From Caulobacter sp. NIBR2454 (GTDB taxonomy: Bacteria > Pseudomonadota > Alphaproteobacteria > Caulobacterales > Caulobacteraceae): a stretch of DNA of 64,000 bases. Under the pieces are notes generated by a model. The model worked only from the letters and a program-made list of their open reading frames with translations, made no database searches and was not told the DNA's origin. Where the stretch lies: the NCBI RefSeq assembly GCF_027474405.1, contig NZ_CP114871.1, positions 2,985,001-3,049,000 of the forward strand, in the 5' to 3' direction. This document shows positions 19,059 to 27,355 of the stretch, one piece after another. Each line of letters begins with the position of its first letter. The stretch's first letter is position 1. The position numbers and the translations under genes were made by a program.

Positions 19059-19534
19059 CCCTCGGCCAACGCCTGCATCGCCTCGCCGTCCAGGCGCCAG
19101 ATGCGATAGCTCTCCTGACCGACCGCGCCCTGCCGGGCGTAGAAAGCCGCGCCATCGACGTTGTGGTTGGACACCGCCCATTCCACGCGGGCGCATCCCT
19201 CCTCGACGGCACGGCGCGCCAGACTGGCCAGCAGGACGCGCCCCGCGCCCGACCCGCGCGCCGCCGGCCGCACGAACAGGTCCTCAAGATAGATCCCCCG
19301 CCGGCCGGTCCAGGTGGAGAAGGTGTAGAACCACACCGCCCCGCCCAGGACTTCGCCATCCCGCTCGGCGATGTCGCAGAACGCGTGGGGCTGCGGCGCG
19401 AACAAAGCGGCCGCCAGATCAGCCCGGGTAGCGTGCATGTGGTCGAGGTCGCCCTGATGCTCGGCCAGGTCACGCACGAAGCTGAACACCAGATCGATGT
19501 CGCTCGGTCCGGCGCGGCGCAGCGTGATGGTCAT
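19055..19534 (-). CDS. GNAT-family N-acetyltransferase
   Basis: A 159-residue acetyltransferase resembling the diamine/spermidine acetyltransferase branch: YTFSTWTGRRGIYLEDLFVRPAARG contains the typical YLEDLFV strand, followed by the acetyl-CoA loop RGSGAGRVLL and later NVDGAAFYARQGAV. A polyamine or amino-acid substrate is likely but not shown. The ATG at 19534 overlaps the stop of the SDR gene in an ATGA, which fixes the start and implies translational coupling. Confidence 0.87.
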   Translation of the reverse strand: MTITLRRAGPSDIDLVFSFVRDLAEHQGDLDHMHATRADLAAALFAPQPHAFCDIAERDGEVLGGAVWFYTFSTWTGRRGIYLEDLFVRPAARGSGAGRVLLASLARRAVEEGCARVEWAVSNHNVDGAAFYARQGAVGQESYRIWRLDGEAMQALAEG

Positions 19535-20490
19535 GCGCCAGTGGTCTCTTGCGAAAGCGCCCACAGCCGCTCCGCCGCCTCAGCATCGAGGGCGTGGGGC
19601 ATGACCCCGGCCCAGGGCTGCTCCTTCGACCAGGCAAGAGCCTGTGCGCAATCCTCCAGATAGAGGCCGCCGACGCCCTCCAGCTCGGGCCCGACAGCGG
19701 CCCAGATGGAGGTCGAGGCACCCTGCTCCGGCGTCTTGAAGCCCTCGCGCGCCTTGCCATGCTCATCCAGCCAGCCCAGAGCCTGCTGCTCCTCGATCGG
19801 CAGGTGGCGCTGCAGGGGCGTCAGGATGCCGCCCGGCATCACGGCGTTGGCGCGCACGCCCCGGTCCTTGAACCGCTTGTCGAAACCGACGGCGAACAGG
19901 GAATTGGCGGTCTTGGCCTGACCGTAGCTCTCCCACTTGTCGTAGGGGCGCTGGCGGTACTGCGGGTCGTCGAAGTTCACCCCTGAGCGGCGGTGCCCGA
20001 TGGACGACAGCGACACCACCCGCGAGGTGCGCCCCGGCCGCGACGCCTTCTCCAGCGCCGGGGCCAGCAGCACCGTCAGCAGGTAGTGGCCGAAGTGGTT
20101 GGTGCCGATCTGCATCTCGAGCCCGTCCTCGGTTCGATCGAGGGGACACGCCATGACGCCGGCGTTGTTGATCAGCAGGTCCAGCGGCCGCCCGTCCCAC
20201 CGATCAGCGAAGGCACGGACAGAACCCAGGCTGGCGAGGTCGAGCATCGACCACTCGACCTTACCCTTGGCGGTCCTGGCGATGTCGGCGACGGCCGCCT
20301 CGGCGAGGTCCGGTTTGCGGACCGCGATGACCACGTCAGCGCCCGCCTCGGCCAGCGCTCGCGCGGTTTCGATCCCGATGCCCGTGGCGCCGCCGGTGAC
20401 GATGGCCGTGCGGCCGGTCAGGTCATGGTCGGCGACGACTTCGCGCGCGGTGGATTTGCGCCCGAAAGGCGAGGTGATGCGGTCGGACAT
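19531..20490 (-). CDS. Short-chain dehydrogenase/reductase
   Basis: A 319-residue NAD(P)-dependent oxidoreductase of the WWOX/retinol-dehydrogenase-like SDR group. It has TGGATGIG at 32-39 for the cofactor, LLINNAGVMACPL in the central strand, and the catalytic tyrosine and lysine in YGQAK (about 188-192), preceded by the serine strand VVSLSSIGHR. It sits 45 bases after an enoyl-CoA hydratase gene and is coupled to a GNAT gene downstream. The substrate is unknown. Confidence 0.9.
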   Translation of the reverse strand: MSDRITSPFGRKSTAREVVADHDLTGRTAIVTGGATGIGIETARALAEAGADVVIAVRKPDLAEAAVADIARTAKGKVEWSMLDLASLGSVRAFADRWDGRPLDLLINNAGVMACPLDRTEDGLEMQIGTNHFGHYLLTVLLAPALEKASRPGRTSRVVSLSSIGHRRSGVNFDDPQYRQRPYDKWESYGQAKTANSLFAVGFDKRFKDRGVRANAVMPGGILTPLQRHLPIEEQQALGWLDEHGKAREGFKTPEQGASTSIWAAVGPELEGVGGLYLEDCAQALAWSKEQPWAGVMPHALDAEAAERLWALSQETTGA

Positions 20491-20535
20491 CCTGCGTTTC
20501 CCTATGTTTTGGGAAACGCTAGCACGCCCCCGGGA

Positions 20536-21306
20536 TCAGGCCACCTTGCTGAAGTCGGGCGCACGACGCTCGACGAAGGCAGTGAAGGCCTCGCGCGCCT
20601 CGGCGGTCTGAAGGCGTTCGCCGAAGATCTTGCCCTCGACGTCCATCACTTCCTGAATAACGGCGGCCTCGCGCATCAGCTTCTTGGTGGCGACCACGGC
20701 GCCCAGGGGACGGGTGGCGAGATTGCGGGCCGCCGCCTCGGCGCGGGCTAGGACCTCTCCCGCCGGCAGGGCCGCGTTGGCGATGCCGAGGGCGGCGGCC
20801 TGTTCGCCGTCCAGCGCCTCGCCCAGGGCGAACATGGCGAAGGCGCGGGCGTGGCCGATACGTTGCGGCAGCAGCAGGCTGGAGGCGGCTTCCGGCACCA
20901 GGGCGAGATTGACGAAGGGGGTCGTCAGCTTGGCGTCCTTGGCCACGAAAACCAGGTCGCAATGCAGCAGCATGGTCGTGCCGACGCCGACCGCCAGACC
21001 CTCGACCGCCGCGACCAGCGGCTTGGTCGCCCAGGCCAAGGCGGACAGGAAGCGCAGCACATGCCGTTCGCCCGAGAATGCGCCCGTCGCCTGAGCGGCG
21101 AAGTCCATCAGGTCGTTGCCGGAGGTGAAGACCCCGCCCTCGCCATGGATCAGCACGGCGCGGATCGCATCGTCCCCCTCCGCCTGCTCCAGGGCGTCAG
21201 CCAGCACGCCGTACATGGCGTTGGTGATGGCGTTCTTCTTGTCCGGCCGGGCGAAGGTCAGGCGCATCACGCCGTCTTCGACAGCCACGCGAACGGGTTC
21301 GGTCAT
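20536..21306 (-). CDS. Enoyl-CoA hydratase/isomerase family protein
   Basis: A 256-residue crotonase-fold protein. LTFARPDKKNAITNAMY and the oxyanion segment GNDLMDFAAQ are typical. In the position of the first catalytic glutamate of true enoyl-CoA hydratases (GGGCEL-type) this protein reads EGLAVGVGTTMLLHCD, while the later VPEAASS keeps a glutamate. That pattern is closer to enoyl-CoA isomerases and related enzymes, so hydratase activity should not be assumed. It lies in a minus-strand run between MarR and SDR genes. Confidence 0.88.
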   Translation of the reverse strand: MTEPVRVAVEDGVMRLTFARPDKKNAITNAMYGVLADALEQAEGDDAIRAVLIHGEGGVFTSGNDLMDFAAQATGAFSGERHVLRFLSALAWATKPLVAAVEGLAVGVGTTMLLHCDLVFVAKDAKLTTPFVNLALVPEAASSLLLPQRIGHARAFAMFALGEALDGEQAAALGIANAALPAGEVLARAEAAARNLATRPLGAVVATKKLMREAAVIQEVMDVEGKIFGERLQTAEAREAFTAFVERRAPDFSKVA

Positions 21307-21325
21307 CTTGGTCCTCGGATCTTTT

Positions 21326-21763
21326 CTAGTCGGCCCGGCGGAACTTGTCGGACAGGCTGGTCAGCCAACGGCTGACGACCTCCATCTCTTCCGCCGAAAA
21401 GCCGTCGGTCAGCTTCTCGTTGATCTCGGTGAGGCCAGCCTTCGCGGTGGATCGCGCTTCCCGGCCTCGTTCGGTGAGATGCAGCCGCAGGGAGCGGCCG
21501 TCCTCGGCGTCGGGGCGGCGCTCGACCAACCCGGCCCGCTCGGAGCGGTCCACCAGGCCGGTCATGGCCGACGGCGCCACGTCCAGCGCCTCCGCAGCCT
21601 CGCCGATCAGAGCCCCGTCGCGGGAGCCCAGAAAGAACAGCAGTCCGGCCTGGGCGGCGGTGATGCCGTCCGTCTTGGACATGTGCCCTTCCACCCATCG
21701 CTGGACGCGACGCTGCCCGGAGGACAGCAGGAAGTACCAGCGACGGTCGATTGGCTTCGTCAT
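21326..21763 (-). CDS. MarR-family transcriptional regulator
   Basis: A 145-residue winged-helix repressor. The recognition region AEALDVAPSAMTGLVDRSERAGLVERRPDAEDGRSLRLHLTERG (split over helices and wing at about 58-102) is characteristic of MarR proteins. It is placed immediately upstream of the enoyl-CoA hydratase and SDR genes and downstream of the MBL hydrolase gene, so it probably controls this run in response to a small hydrophobic or aromatic ligand. Confidence 0.9.
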   Translation of the reverse strand: MTKPIDRRWYFLLSSGQRRVQRWVEGHMSKTDGITAAQAGLLFFLGSRDGALIGEAAEALDVAPSAMTGLVDRSERAGLVERRPDAEDGRSLRLHLTERGREARSTAKAGLTEINEKLTDGFSAEEMEVVSRWLTSLSDKFRRAD

Positions 21764-21819
21764 CTCAATTCCAGAATATAGTTCGCGCGCGAAATATCAA
21801 GCGCCTTGCGTGATGATGC

Positions 21820-22908
21820 TCAGGCGGCGCGGTACCAGAGCACGCCGTGATCGTCCGGCTCGGCCGTCACGCTACCGCGATGGACAAGGCAATTAAGGTG
21901 CGCCACCGCCTCGCCCGTCGCCATGCCCAGCACGTCGGGCCCGATCACCCGCGCGAACAACAGGGAAAAGACGTCGATCGCCCGACGCGGCGCCTCGCCC
22001 AGGTTCTTCTCCAGTCGCCCCAGCGCCCGCTCGTGACCCGCGATCAGGTGATCGATGCGCGAATGCAGGCCGTGAAACGGGTCGTTGTGGGCCGGAAGGA
22101 CCAGCACATCCTCCGGCACGATGGTTTTCAGGCGCGCCAGAGAGGTCAGCCAGTCGTTCATCGGATCGGCCTGGGGCTCCGTGGGGAAAACCGAGACATT
22201 GGACGATATCTTAGGCAGCACCTGATCGCCGCTGATAAGCAGCTTCAAATCCGGCTGCCACAGGCAGGCATGTTCCGGCGAATGGCCTGAGCCGACCACC
22301 ACCGTCCAGGGACGTCCGCCGATCTCGAAGGTCTCGCCATCGACCATGCGTCGGTAGCTGTCGGGCAAGGCGTGGATAGCCCGGCCAAAGCCGCCGAACT
22401 TGACCTGATAATGCTCGATCGCCGCCTCGTCCCAGCCCGCTGCCTGGTAGAAGCGAACCCCGTCCTGCGGCGCCTCGCGGCCGGTGTCGGCCACCAGCAT
22501 CCGGCACTGGAAATACTCCAGCCGGGTCATCCACAGGCGACAGTCGAACTTGCGGGTCATCCACCCGGCCAGACCGATGTGATCGGGATGCAGGTGCGTG
22601 ACGATGACGCGGGTGACCGGCCGGCCGCCCATCGCGTCGGCGAACGCCGCGCGCCAGCCGTCCTTGGTCTGGGGCGTGGCCATTCCCGTATCGACGATCG
22701 TCCAGCCTTCGCCGTCCTCGATCGCCCAGACATTGATGAAGCCAAGGGAGCCGCCCAGCGGCTGGCGGAGCCACAAAACCCCCGGCGCGACCTCCACCGC
22801 CTGACCCGAACCTGATTCGGGAGCGACCTCGAACGGGTAGGTCAGGCGCGCCCTGCGCGGTTCGTGGGCGACTGGTTCCTCTGGCGTATCGAATCCGTCC
22901 CGCAACAT
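21820..22908 (-). CDS. MBL-fold metallo-hydrolase with C-terminal winged helix
   Basis: A 362-residue hydrolase. The zinc-binding motif THLHPDHIGLAGW (HxHxDH) follows the first strand WTIVDTGMATPQT, and a later GSGHSPEHACLW provides another histidine. The C-terminal region (GEAVAHLNCLVHRGSV onward) resembles the small winged-helix domain of LACTB2-like enzymes, a group that includes nucleases and thioesterase-like members. It is the first gene of the run leading to MarR, enoyl-CoA hydratase, SDR and GNAT genes, which favours an acyl or thioester substrate, though that is inference. The start at 22908 is the best available. Confidence 0.87.
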   Translation of the reverse strand: MLRDGFDTPEEPVAHEPRRARLTYPFEVAPESGSGQAVEVAPGVLWLRQPLGGSLGFINVWAIEDGEGWTIVDTGMATPQTKDGWRAAFADAMGGRPVTRVIVTHLHPDHIGLAGWMTRKFDCRLWMTRLEYFQCRMLVADTGREAPQDGVRFYQAAGWDEAAIEHYQVKFGGFGRAIHALPDSYRRMVDGETFEIGGRPWTVVVGSGHSPEHACLWQPDLKLLISGDQVLPKISSNVSVFPTEPQADPMNDWLTSLARLKTIVPEDVLVLPAHNDPFHGLHSRIDHLIAGHERALGRLEKNLGEAPRRAIDVFSLLFARVIGPDVLGMATGEAVAHLNCLVHRGSVTAEPDDHGVLWYRAA

Positions 22909-23039
22909 CTTCTCCCGTTTTTCGCCATCATCGGCGTTTAGAGGGCCAGGTCCAACCCTAAGGCCGCACGGCCGTCTTGACCCTGTCGCGGCGGTCGCGC
23001 TTATGGGCGGCTCGGGGAATGTCCAGGAGAACGATACCC

Positions 23040-24362
23040 ATGAAGCTGTTCGGGATAGCGCTGGCCGCTGCGATGGCCGCCGCCGCCCTGGGCGGAGCCG
23101 CTCAGGCCGCGCCCAAGGAAGACAAAACCAAGGCGCAAGGCATGGCCGAGGCGCCCGCCGTCCTCCAGAGCGCGGGCCTCGCCTGCACCCTGGCCGATGC
23201 GCGTTTCATCGCCAAGAACACCGACAAGGCCACCAAGATCGATTCGAGCTTCTACGAAGTGAATTGCTCGGAAGGCGGCGGCTACATCGTGGTGGGCAAG
23301 TCGGACGGCTCCACGCCGGGCGTCTTCACCTGCCTCGAAACCGGCCAACCCCGCCCGGACGGCAAGCCGACGGGTCTGGAATGCAAGCTGCCGGGCAACG
23401 CCGACGCCCTGGCCGGCATCAAGCCTTTCGTCGCCAAGGCCGGCGTGCCCTGCGAGATTGAAAAGGCCCGCTCCATCGGCGCCGGCGCCAAGGCCGCCTA
23501 CTTCGAAGTCGCCTGTAAGGGCGGCGCTGGCTACATCATGAGCACCTCGTCCCCGCCGAACCCGGCCCAGGACGTGGCGATGCAGTCGTGCCTGCTCTAC
23601 GAGCCGGGCGGCAACGTGTCCTGCACCCTCACCGATCGCGCCGCCCAACTGGCGGTGATCGACCAGCTGTCCGCCGCTTCGGGCAAGAACTGCGCCATCA
23701 AGGACAAGCGCTACGTCCTCAGCACCAAGGACGGCTCGAACTACTTCGAAGCCTCCTGTGAAGACGGCAAGGGCTACATGTTCCAGCAAGGCGCGGACGG
23801 CAAGCTGGCCCGCGCCATCGATTGCGCCCAGGCCGAGTTCGTCGGCGGCGGCTGCACCCTGACCGACGCCCGCGCGGCGCAGACCGAGCAGGCCGGCCTC
23901 TACACCCGCCTGGCCAAAAAGGCCGGCTTCGAATGCGACGTGGCCAAGTACGGCATGCTGCCGGCCCGCGTCAGCGGCGTCGAAGTGGTCGAACTGCAAT
24001 GCTCGAACCGTCCGGACGGCGCCATCGCCGAATTCGGCGCCACCTCGTCGAAGATCTACGACTGCGTCCAGGCCGACTTCGCCGGCTACCGCTGCTCCTT
24101 CACCAAGAAGGACCCGCTCTATCCGAAACTGACCCAGCACCTGGTGAAGTTCGGCAAGGGCAGCTGCCAGGTTTCGGACGTCCGCGCCATCGGCTCGACC
24201 GATACGGACGGCTATCTGGAAGCGGCTTGCTCGGACGGTCTGCCGGGTTGGGTTTTGGTCTTCCCTAAAGGCTCGGATCAGCCCAAGGAACTCCTGAGCT
24301 GCGTTCAGGCCAAGGGCGTGGGCGGCGGTTGCAAGCTGCCGACGAACCAGCCGAAGAAATAA
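23040..24362 (+). CDS. Secreted protein of five four-cysteine repeats
   Basis: Encodes 440 residues; I do not recognise a characterised family. A signal peptide (1-24, ending AAQAA) is followed by five tandem repeats of roughly 80 residues. Each has four cysteines in the same order, at 49/76/98/115, 138/159/184/195, 218/240/262/272, 299/321/342/352 and 376/397/421/431. Each repeat carries the pattern C, then a Y-x-E-x-x-C-x-x-G-x-GY or similar strand, then the third Cys and a GGxCxL closing Cys. All 20 cysteines of the mature protein fall in this scheme, so ten disulfides are likely in the periplasm or outside. AGGAGAA lies 9 bases before the ATG; a terminator follows. Confidence 0.85.
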   Translation: MKLFGIALAAAMAAAALGGAAQAAPKEDKTKAQGMAEAPAVLQSAGLACTLADARFIAKNTDKATKIDSSFYEVNCSEGGGYIVVGKSDGSTPGVFTCLETGQPRPDGKPTGLECKLPGNADALAGIKPFVAKAGVPCEIEKARSIGAGAKAAYFEVACKGGAGYIMSTSSPPNPAQDVAMQSCLLYEPGGNVSCTLTDRAAQLAVIDQLSAASGKNCAIKDKRYVLSTKDGSNYFEASCEDGKGYMFQQGADGKLARAIDCAQAEFVGGGCTLTDARAAQTEQAGLYTRLAKKAGFECDVAKYGMLPARVSGVEVVELQCSNRPDGAIAEFGATSSKIYDCVQADFAGYRCSFTKKDPLYPKLTQHLVKFGKGSCQVSDVRAIGSTDTDGYLEAACSDGLPGWVLVFPKGSDQPKELLSCVQAKGVGGGCKLPTNQPKK

Positions 24363-24391
24363 GTCCGGTTCCGACCGGAAACTGTAGGAGC

Positions 24392-24420
24392 CCCGCCGGA
24401 GTGATCCGGCGGGGTTTTCT
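24392..24420 (+). terminator. Rho-independent terminator of the cysteine-repeat gene
   Basis: CCCCGCCGGA and TCCGGCGGGG pair around GTGA and are followed by TTTTC, 30 bases past the stop codon. Confidence 0.88.
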
Positions 24421-24881
24421 ACGTCTGGAGGGCGGCGTGCCCGATCCTTTGGGAACTCTCAACCCGTCTTGCCCCGGCTCGTCCGGGGCATCCAGGCGCC
24501 GTCACGGCATGGGTCGCCCGAACAAGTCGCGCGAAGACGAGGGGGAAATTTGGCACGGCTTTGCCGCCTCTCGGGTCTAACCCGGAAGGTGATGGGAGGG
24601 CTGCGGAGCGGTCGGTCTTCGCTCGATGTGTGTTGGAGTTGCGGTAAGAAGTCCGGCGCTCCGCGCGGATCCTTGTCCTGGACGCTGCGATCGACGCCTT
24701 CGATGGCAGAAAACCCGGCGTCGTCGGCCTCCAGGGGGAGTCCGCTCCCGCCGCAACGAGACACGTGGCCACGCGCCCTCCCCACGACGGGATGGGTAGA
24801 AGAATACTTGAGCGCTGGAAGACGGGGATAAGTCGCCTCTTCTAATGCCCAGCACTGAAGCGTGCGGGGCAGGAGAAGAGT
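24421..24881. other. 460-base block without a convincing gene, containing repeat DNA
   Basis: Both strands have open frames of 90-120 codons here, but none has a plausible start with ribosome-binding site, recognisable domain or normal codon use. One such frame (24469-24831, plus) is Arg/Ser/Pro-rich and reads like translated structured or repeat DNA. The left part holds a copy of a dispersed repeat (24468-24540). The rest is rich in inverted segments and may be a degenerate element or encode a structured RNA. I see no tRNA-like or other recognised RNA fold. Confidence 0.5.
24468..24540. repeat. Dispersed intergenic repeat, family A, copy 1
   Basis: The copy opens with a small hairpin (CCCCGG-CTCGT-CCGGGG) and ends with a stretch reading CATGGGTCGCCCGAACAAG then TCGCGCGAAGACG. 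A second copy with the same opening hairpin and the same ending lies at 54342-54440, about 30 kb away. The copies differ mostly in the middle. Confidence 0.75.
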
Positions 24882-26216
24882 CTACCCCGCCAGCGTCTCC
24901 AGGAAGCGCACGGGCTCGCCGCGGCCTTCGGCGATGACTTCGCCGTCGCGCATGACCACCGTGCCGCGCACGATGGTGGCCATGGGCCAGCCCTTGGCCT
25001 GGAAGCCGTCGAAGGGGGTCCAGCCGGCGCGGGTGGCCTGGTCGGCGCTGTGGATCGTGCGGTCGGCCTTGAGGTCAACGATGGTCAGGTCGGCGTCGTA
25101 ACCCTCGGCCAAGCGTCCCTTGTCAGCCAGACCGAAGATTCGGTTAGCGCCGTGGCTGGTCAGGTCGATGAACCGCTCCAGGGTCAGGCGGCCCTCGGCC
25201 ACGTGGGTCAGCATGATCGGCACCAGGGTCTGCACCCCCGGCATCCCCGACGGCGAGGCCGGATAGGGCCGCGCCTTCTCCTCGATGGTGTGGGGGGCGT
25301 GGTCGGAGCCGATCACGTCGGCGACGCCGGACGCCAGGCCGCGCCACAGGCCGGCCACGTGCTCGGCGCTGCGGATCGGCGGGTTCATCTGGGCGTAGCC
25401 CTTGAGCCGCTCATAGGCTTCCGGCGCGGTCAAGGTCAGGTGCTGGGGCGTAAACTCGACGCTGGCCACGTCCTTGTGCCTGGCCAGGAACTCGACCTCC
25501 TGGGCCGTGGTCACGTGCAGGACGTGGATGCGCTTGCCCAGGCCGCGCGCGATGCGCACCAGGCGCTCGGTGGACTGCATGGCGCTGATCTCGTCGCGCA
25601 CTTCCGGGTGGCTGGTCCAGTCGCCGGTGCGGGCCAGAGGCCGGCGCTCGGCCAGGCGGTATTCGTCCTCGGAATGGAAGGCGGCGCGGCGGTTCACGTG
25701 GCGCAGAACCTGCTCCACCCCTTCATCGTCCTGCACCAGCAGGGTGCCGGTGGAGGCGCCCATGAACACCTTGATCCCGCAGCAGCCGGGCAGGCGCTCA
25801 AGCTCGCCCAGGAACTGCGCGTTCTCGTGCGTGCCGCCGACGTAGAAGGCATGGTCGCAGTGCATGCGGTTCTTCGCCCGCGCCAGCTTGTCGGCCAAGG
25901 TCGCGGGATCGGTGGTGTTGGGTTCGGTGTTGGGCATCTCGAACACGGCGGTGACGCCGCCGAGGACAGCGCCGCGCGAGCCGCTTTCGAGATCTTCCTT
26001 CCACTCCAGGCCGGGTTCGCGGAAGTGGACCTGGCTGTCGATGACGCCCGGAAGGACGGTGAGGCCGGAAGCGTCGAACACCTCGCCGGCCGAAGCCTGT
26101 GACAGGTCGCCGATGGCGACGATCTTGCCGCCGACCACGCCCACGTCGGCCAGGCCGCGTCCGGCATGGTTGGCCACCTCGCCGCCACGCACGATCAGGT
26201 CAAAGGTCTGGGCCAT
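24882..26216 (-). CDS. pyrC: Dihydroorotase (class I amidohydrolase)
   Basis: Cyclises carbamoyl-aspartate to dihydroorotate in pyrimidine synthesis. The 444-residue protein has the amidohydrolase fold of class I enzymes: DSQVHFREPG at 60-69, the carboxylated lysine in GIKVFMG (K149), histidines in AFHSEDE (H181) and HVLHVTT (about 233-239), and the aspartate in GSDHAPH near 309. The first histidine of the usual HxH metal pair is replaced by Gln62, while the other ligands are kept. Allantoinase or hydantoinase is a weaker alternative, since the FREPG segment is dihydroorotase-like. pyrB is not in the window. Confidence 0.85.
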   Translation of the reverse strand: MAQTFDLIVRGGEVANHAGRGLADVGVVGGKIVAIGDLSQASAGEVFDASGLTVLPGVIDSQVHFREPGLEWKEDLESGSRGAVLGGVTAVFEMPNTEPNTTDPATLADKLARAKNRMHCDHAFYVGGTHENAQFLGELERLPGCCGIKVFMGASTGTLLVQDDEGVEQVLRHVNRRAAFHSEDEYRLAERRPLARTGDWTSHPEVRDEISAMQSTERLVRIARGLGKRIHVLHVTTAQEVEFLARHKDVASVEFTPQHLTLTAPEAYERLKGYAQMNPPIRSAEHVAGLWRGLASGVADVIGSDHAPHTIEEKARPYPASPSGMPGVQTLVPIMLTHVAEGRLTLERFIDLTSHGANRIFGLADKGRLAEGYDADLTIVDLKADRTIHSADQATRAGWTPFDGFQAKGWPMATIVRGTVVMRDGEVIAEGRGEPVRFLETLAG

Positions 26217-26251
26217 GGTCTCGCTCCGCGTCTTGCCGACGCGAAGGAAGG

Positions 26252-27298
26252 TCAGGCCTGGCCGGCCGCCTTTTTGGTCCGCGTCTTCTTCGGTTTCGGC
26301 GCCGGTTCGGACGCCGCGGGTTCGGGCTGCTCGGCCGTCGCCGTCAGAAGCTCTTTAGCGGTTTCCAGCACGCTCGCCACCGGCAGATCGATCATATGGC
26401 GGATCGATTGGTTGAGATCGGGGTCCAGCTGGACGAACTGCTCGAACTCGCGCGGCCCCCGCACGGCCCGGGACCTTGGTCCCCACGGCGCATAGAGCAG
26501 GTCGTCGGACGGTCCGAACAGCCCGACGGTCGGCGTCCCCGCCGCCGCCGCAAGGTGCATGAGGCCGGAATCATTGCCGATGAACAGCCGCGCCCGCTTC
26601 AGACAGGCATGAACGGTCAGCAGGTCGGCCTGGCCCACCAGATCGATGACCTGATCCTTGGCGAAGGCGGCGATCAGCTCGTCGGCGATCATCCGGTCTT
26701 CCTTGCCGCCCAGGACCATCAGCCGACCGCCGGCCAGGGGTCCCGCCAGCAGCGACTTTGCCGTCTGACCGAAGCGCTCGGTTGGCCACACCTTGCCGAT
26801 CCAGTTGGCCGACGGGCCGATGGCCAGGATGGGGCCTTCGCCGGCCGTCAGCTGATCGGCCCGGGCCTCGGTCTCGTCGGAAGTGAACAGGAAGGGCGAC
26901 GGCGGGTCGTCCTCCAGCGTCAGCACACGGGCGGCCTCGACCACCTTGTGGACCGGGTCGCCGAAGTTCTTGCGATGCACCGCCCGTCGATCACGGCGCA
27001 GGAAGCCGCTGATGGCCGAGCCGCGCAGATCGACGATCAGGCCCCACTTCTTGTGGCGCACCTGGCTCCACAGCTTGAACCAGTGAGCCTTGCCCTTGCC
27101 CTTGCCCTTCTCCATGACGATCAGGCGATCAAGGTTGGGAACCTGCGCGAACAGGGGCGCGGCCACCGGACCGGCGACGATGGTGAAGCGGGCGTTGGGG
27201 ATTTCATCAGCCAGGCGCTTGACCAAACCCGACGACAAGACCGCGTCGCCAATGCGCGTCGCGGTGATGAAGAGAATCGGAAAGTTCGGTCGGCCCAT
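26252..27298 (-). CDS. Glycosyltransferase family 9 (heptosyltransferase-like)
   Basis: A 348-residue GT-B enzyme of the ADP-heptose:LPS heptosyltransferase family, likely acting on lipopolysaccharide or a related glycan at the inner face of the membrane. It begins with ITATRIGDAVLSSGLV, the typical acceptor-domain start, and has the nucleotide-sugar-binding run GNDSGLMHLAAAAGTPTVGLFGPS in the second half. A Lys/Thr/Pro-rich tail of about 30 residues (PAPKPKKTRTKKA) follows the fold. ATG 27298 is preferred over a GTG five codons upstream; neither has a clear ribosome-binding site. pyrC follows on the same strand after 35 bases. Confidence 0.88.
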   Translation of the reverse strand: MGRPNFPILFITATRIGDAVLSSGLVKRLADEIPNARFTIVAGPVAAPLFAQVPNLDRLIVMEKGKGKGKAHWFKLWSQVRHKKWGLIVDLRGSAISGFLRRDRRAVHRKNFGDPVHKVVEAARVLTLEDDPPSPFLFTSDETEARADQLTAGEGPILAIGPSANWIGKVWPTERFGQTAKSLLAGPLAGGRLMVLGGKEDRMIADELIAAFAKDQVIDLVGQADLLTVHACLKRARLFIGNDSGLMHLAAAAGTPTVGLFGPSDDLLYAPWGPRSRAVRGPREFEQFVQLDPDLNQSIRHMIDLPVASVLETAKELLTATAEQPEPAASEPAPKPKKTRTKKAAGQA

Positions 27299-27355
27299 GG
27301 TTAATGATAGCACGAGCCACTGGCGTTAAAGGCGTCACGGCGCCACATGGCAGTC

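Noticed and set aside
24469..24831. A 120-codon plus-strand frame downstream of the cysteine-repeat gene
   Set aside because: No ribosome-binding site and Ser/Arg/Pro-rich composition. It begins inside a dispersed intergenic repeat, so I treat the block as non-coding.
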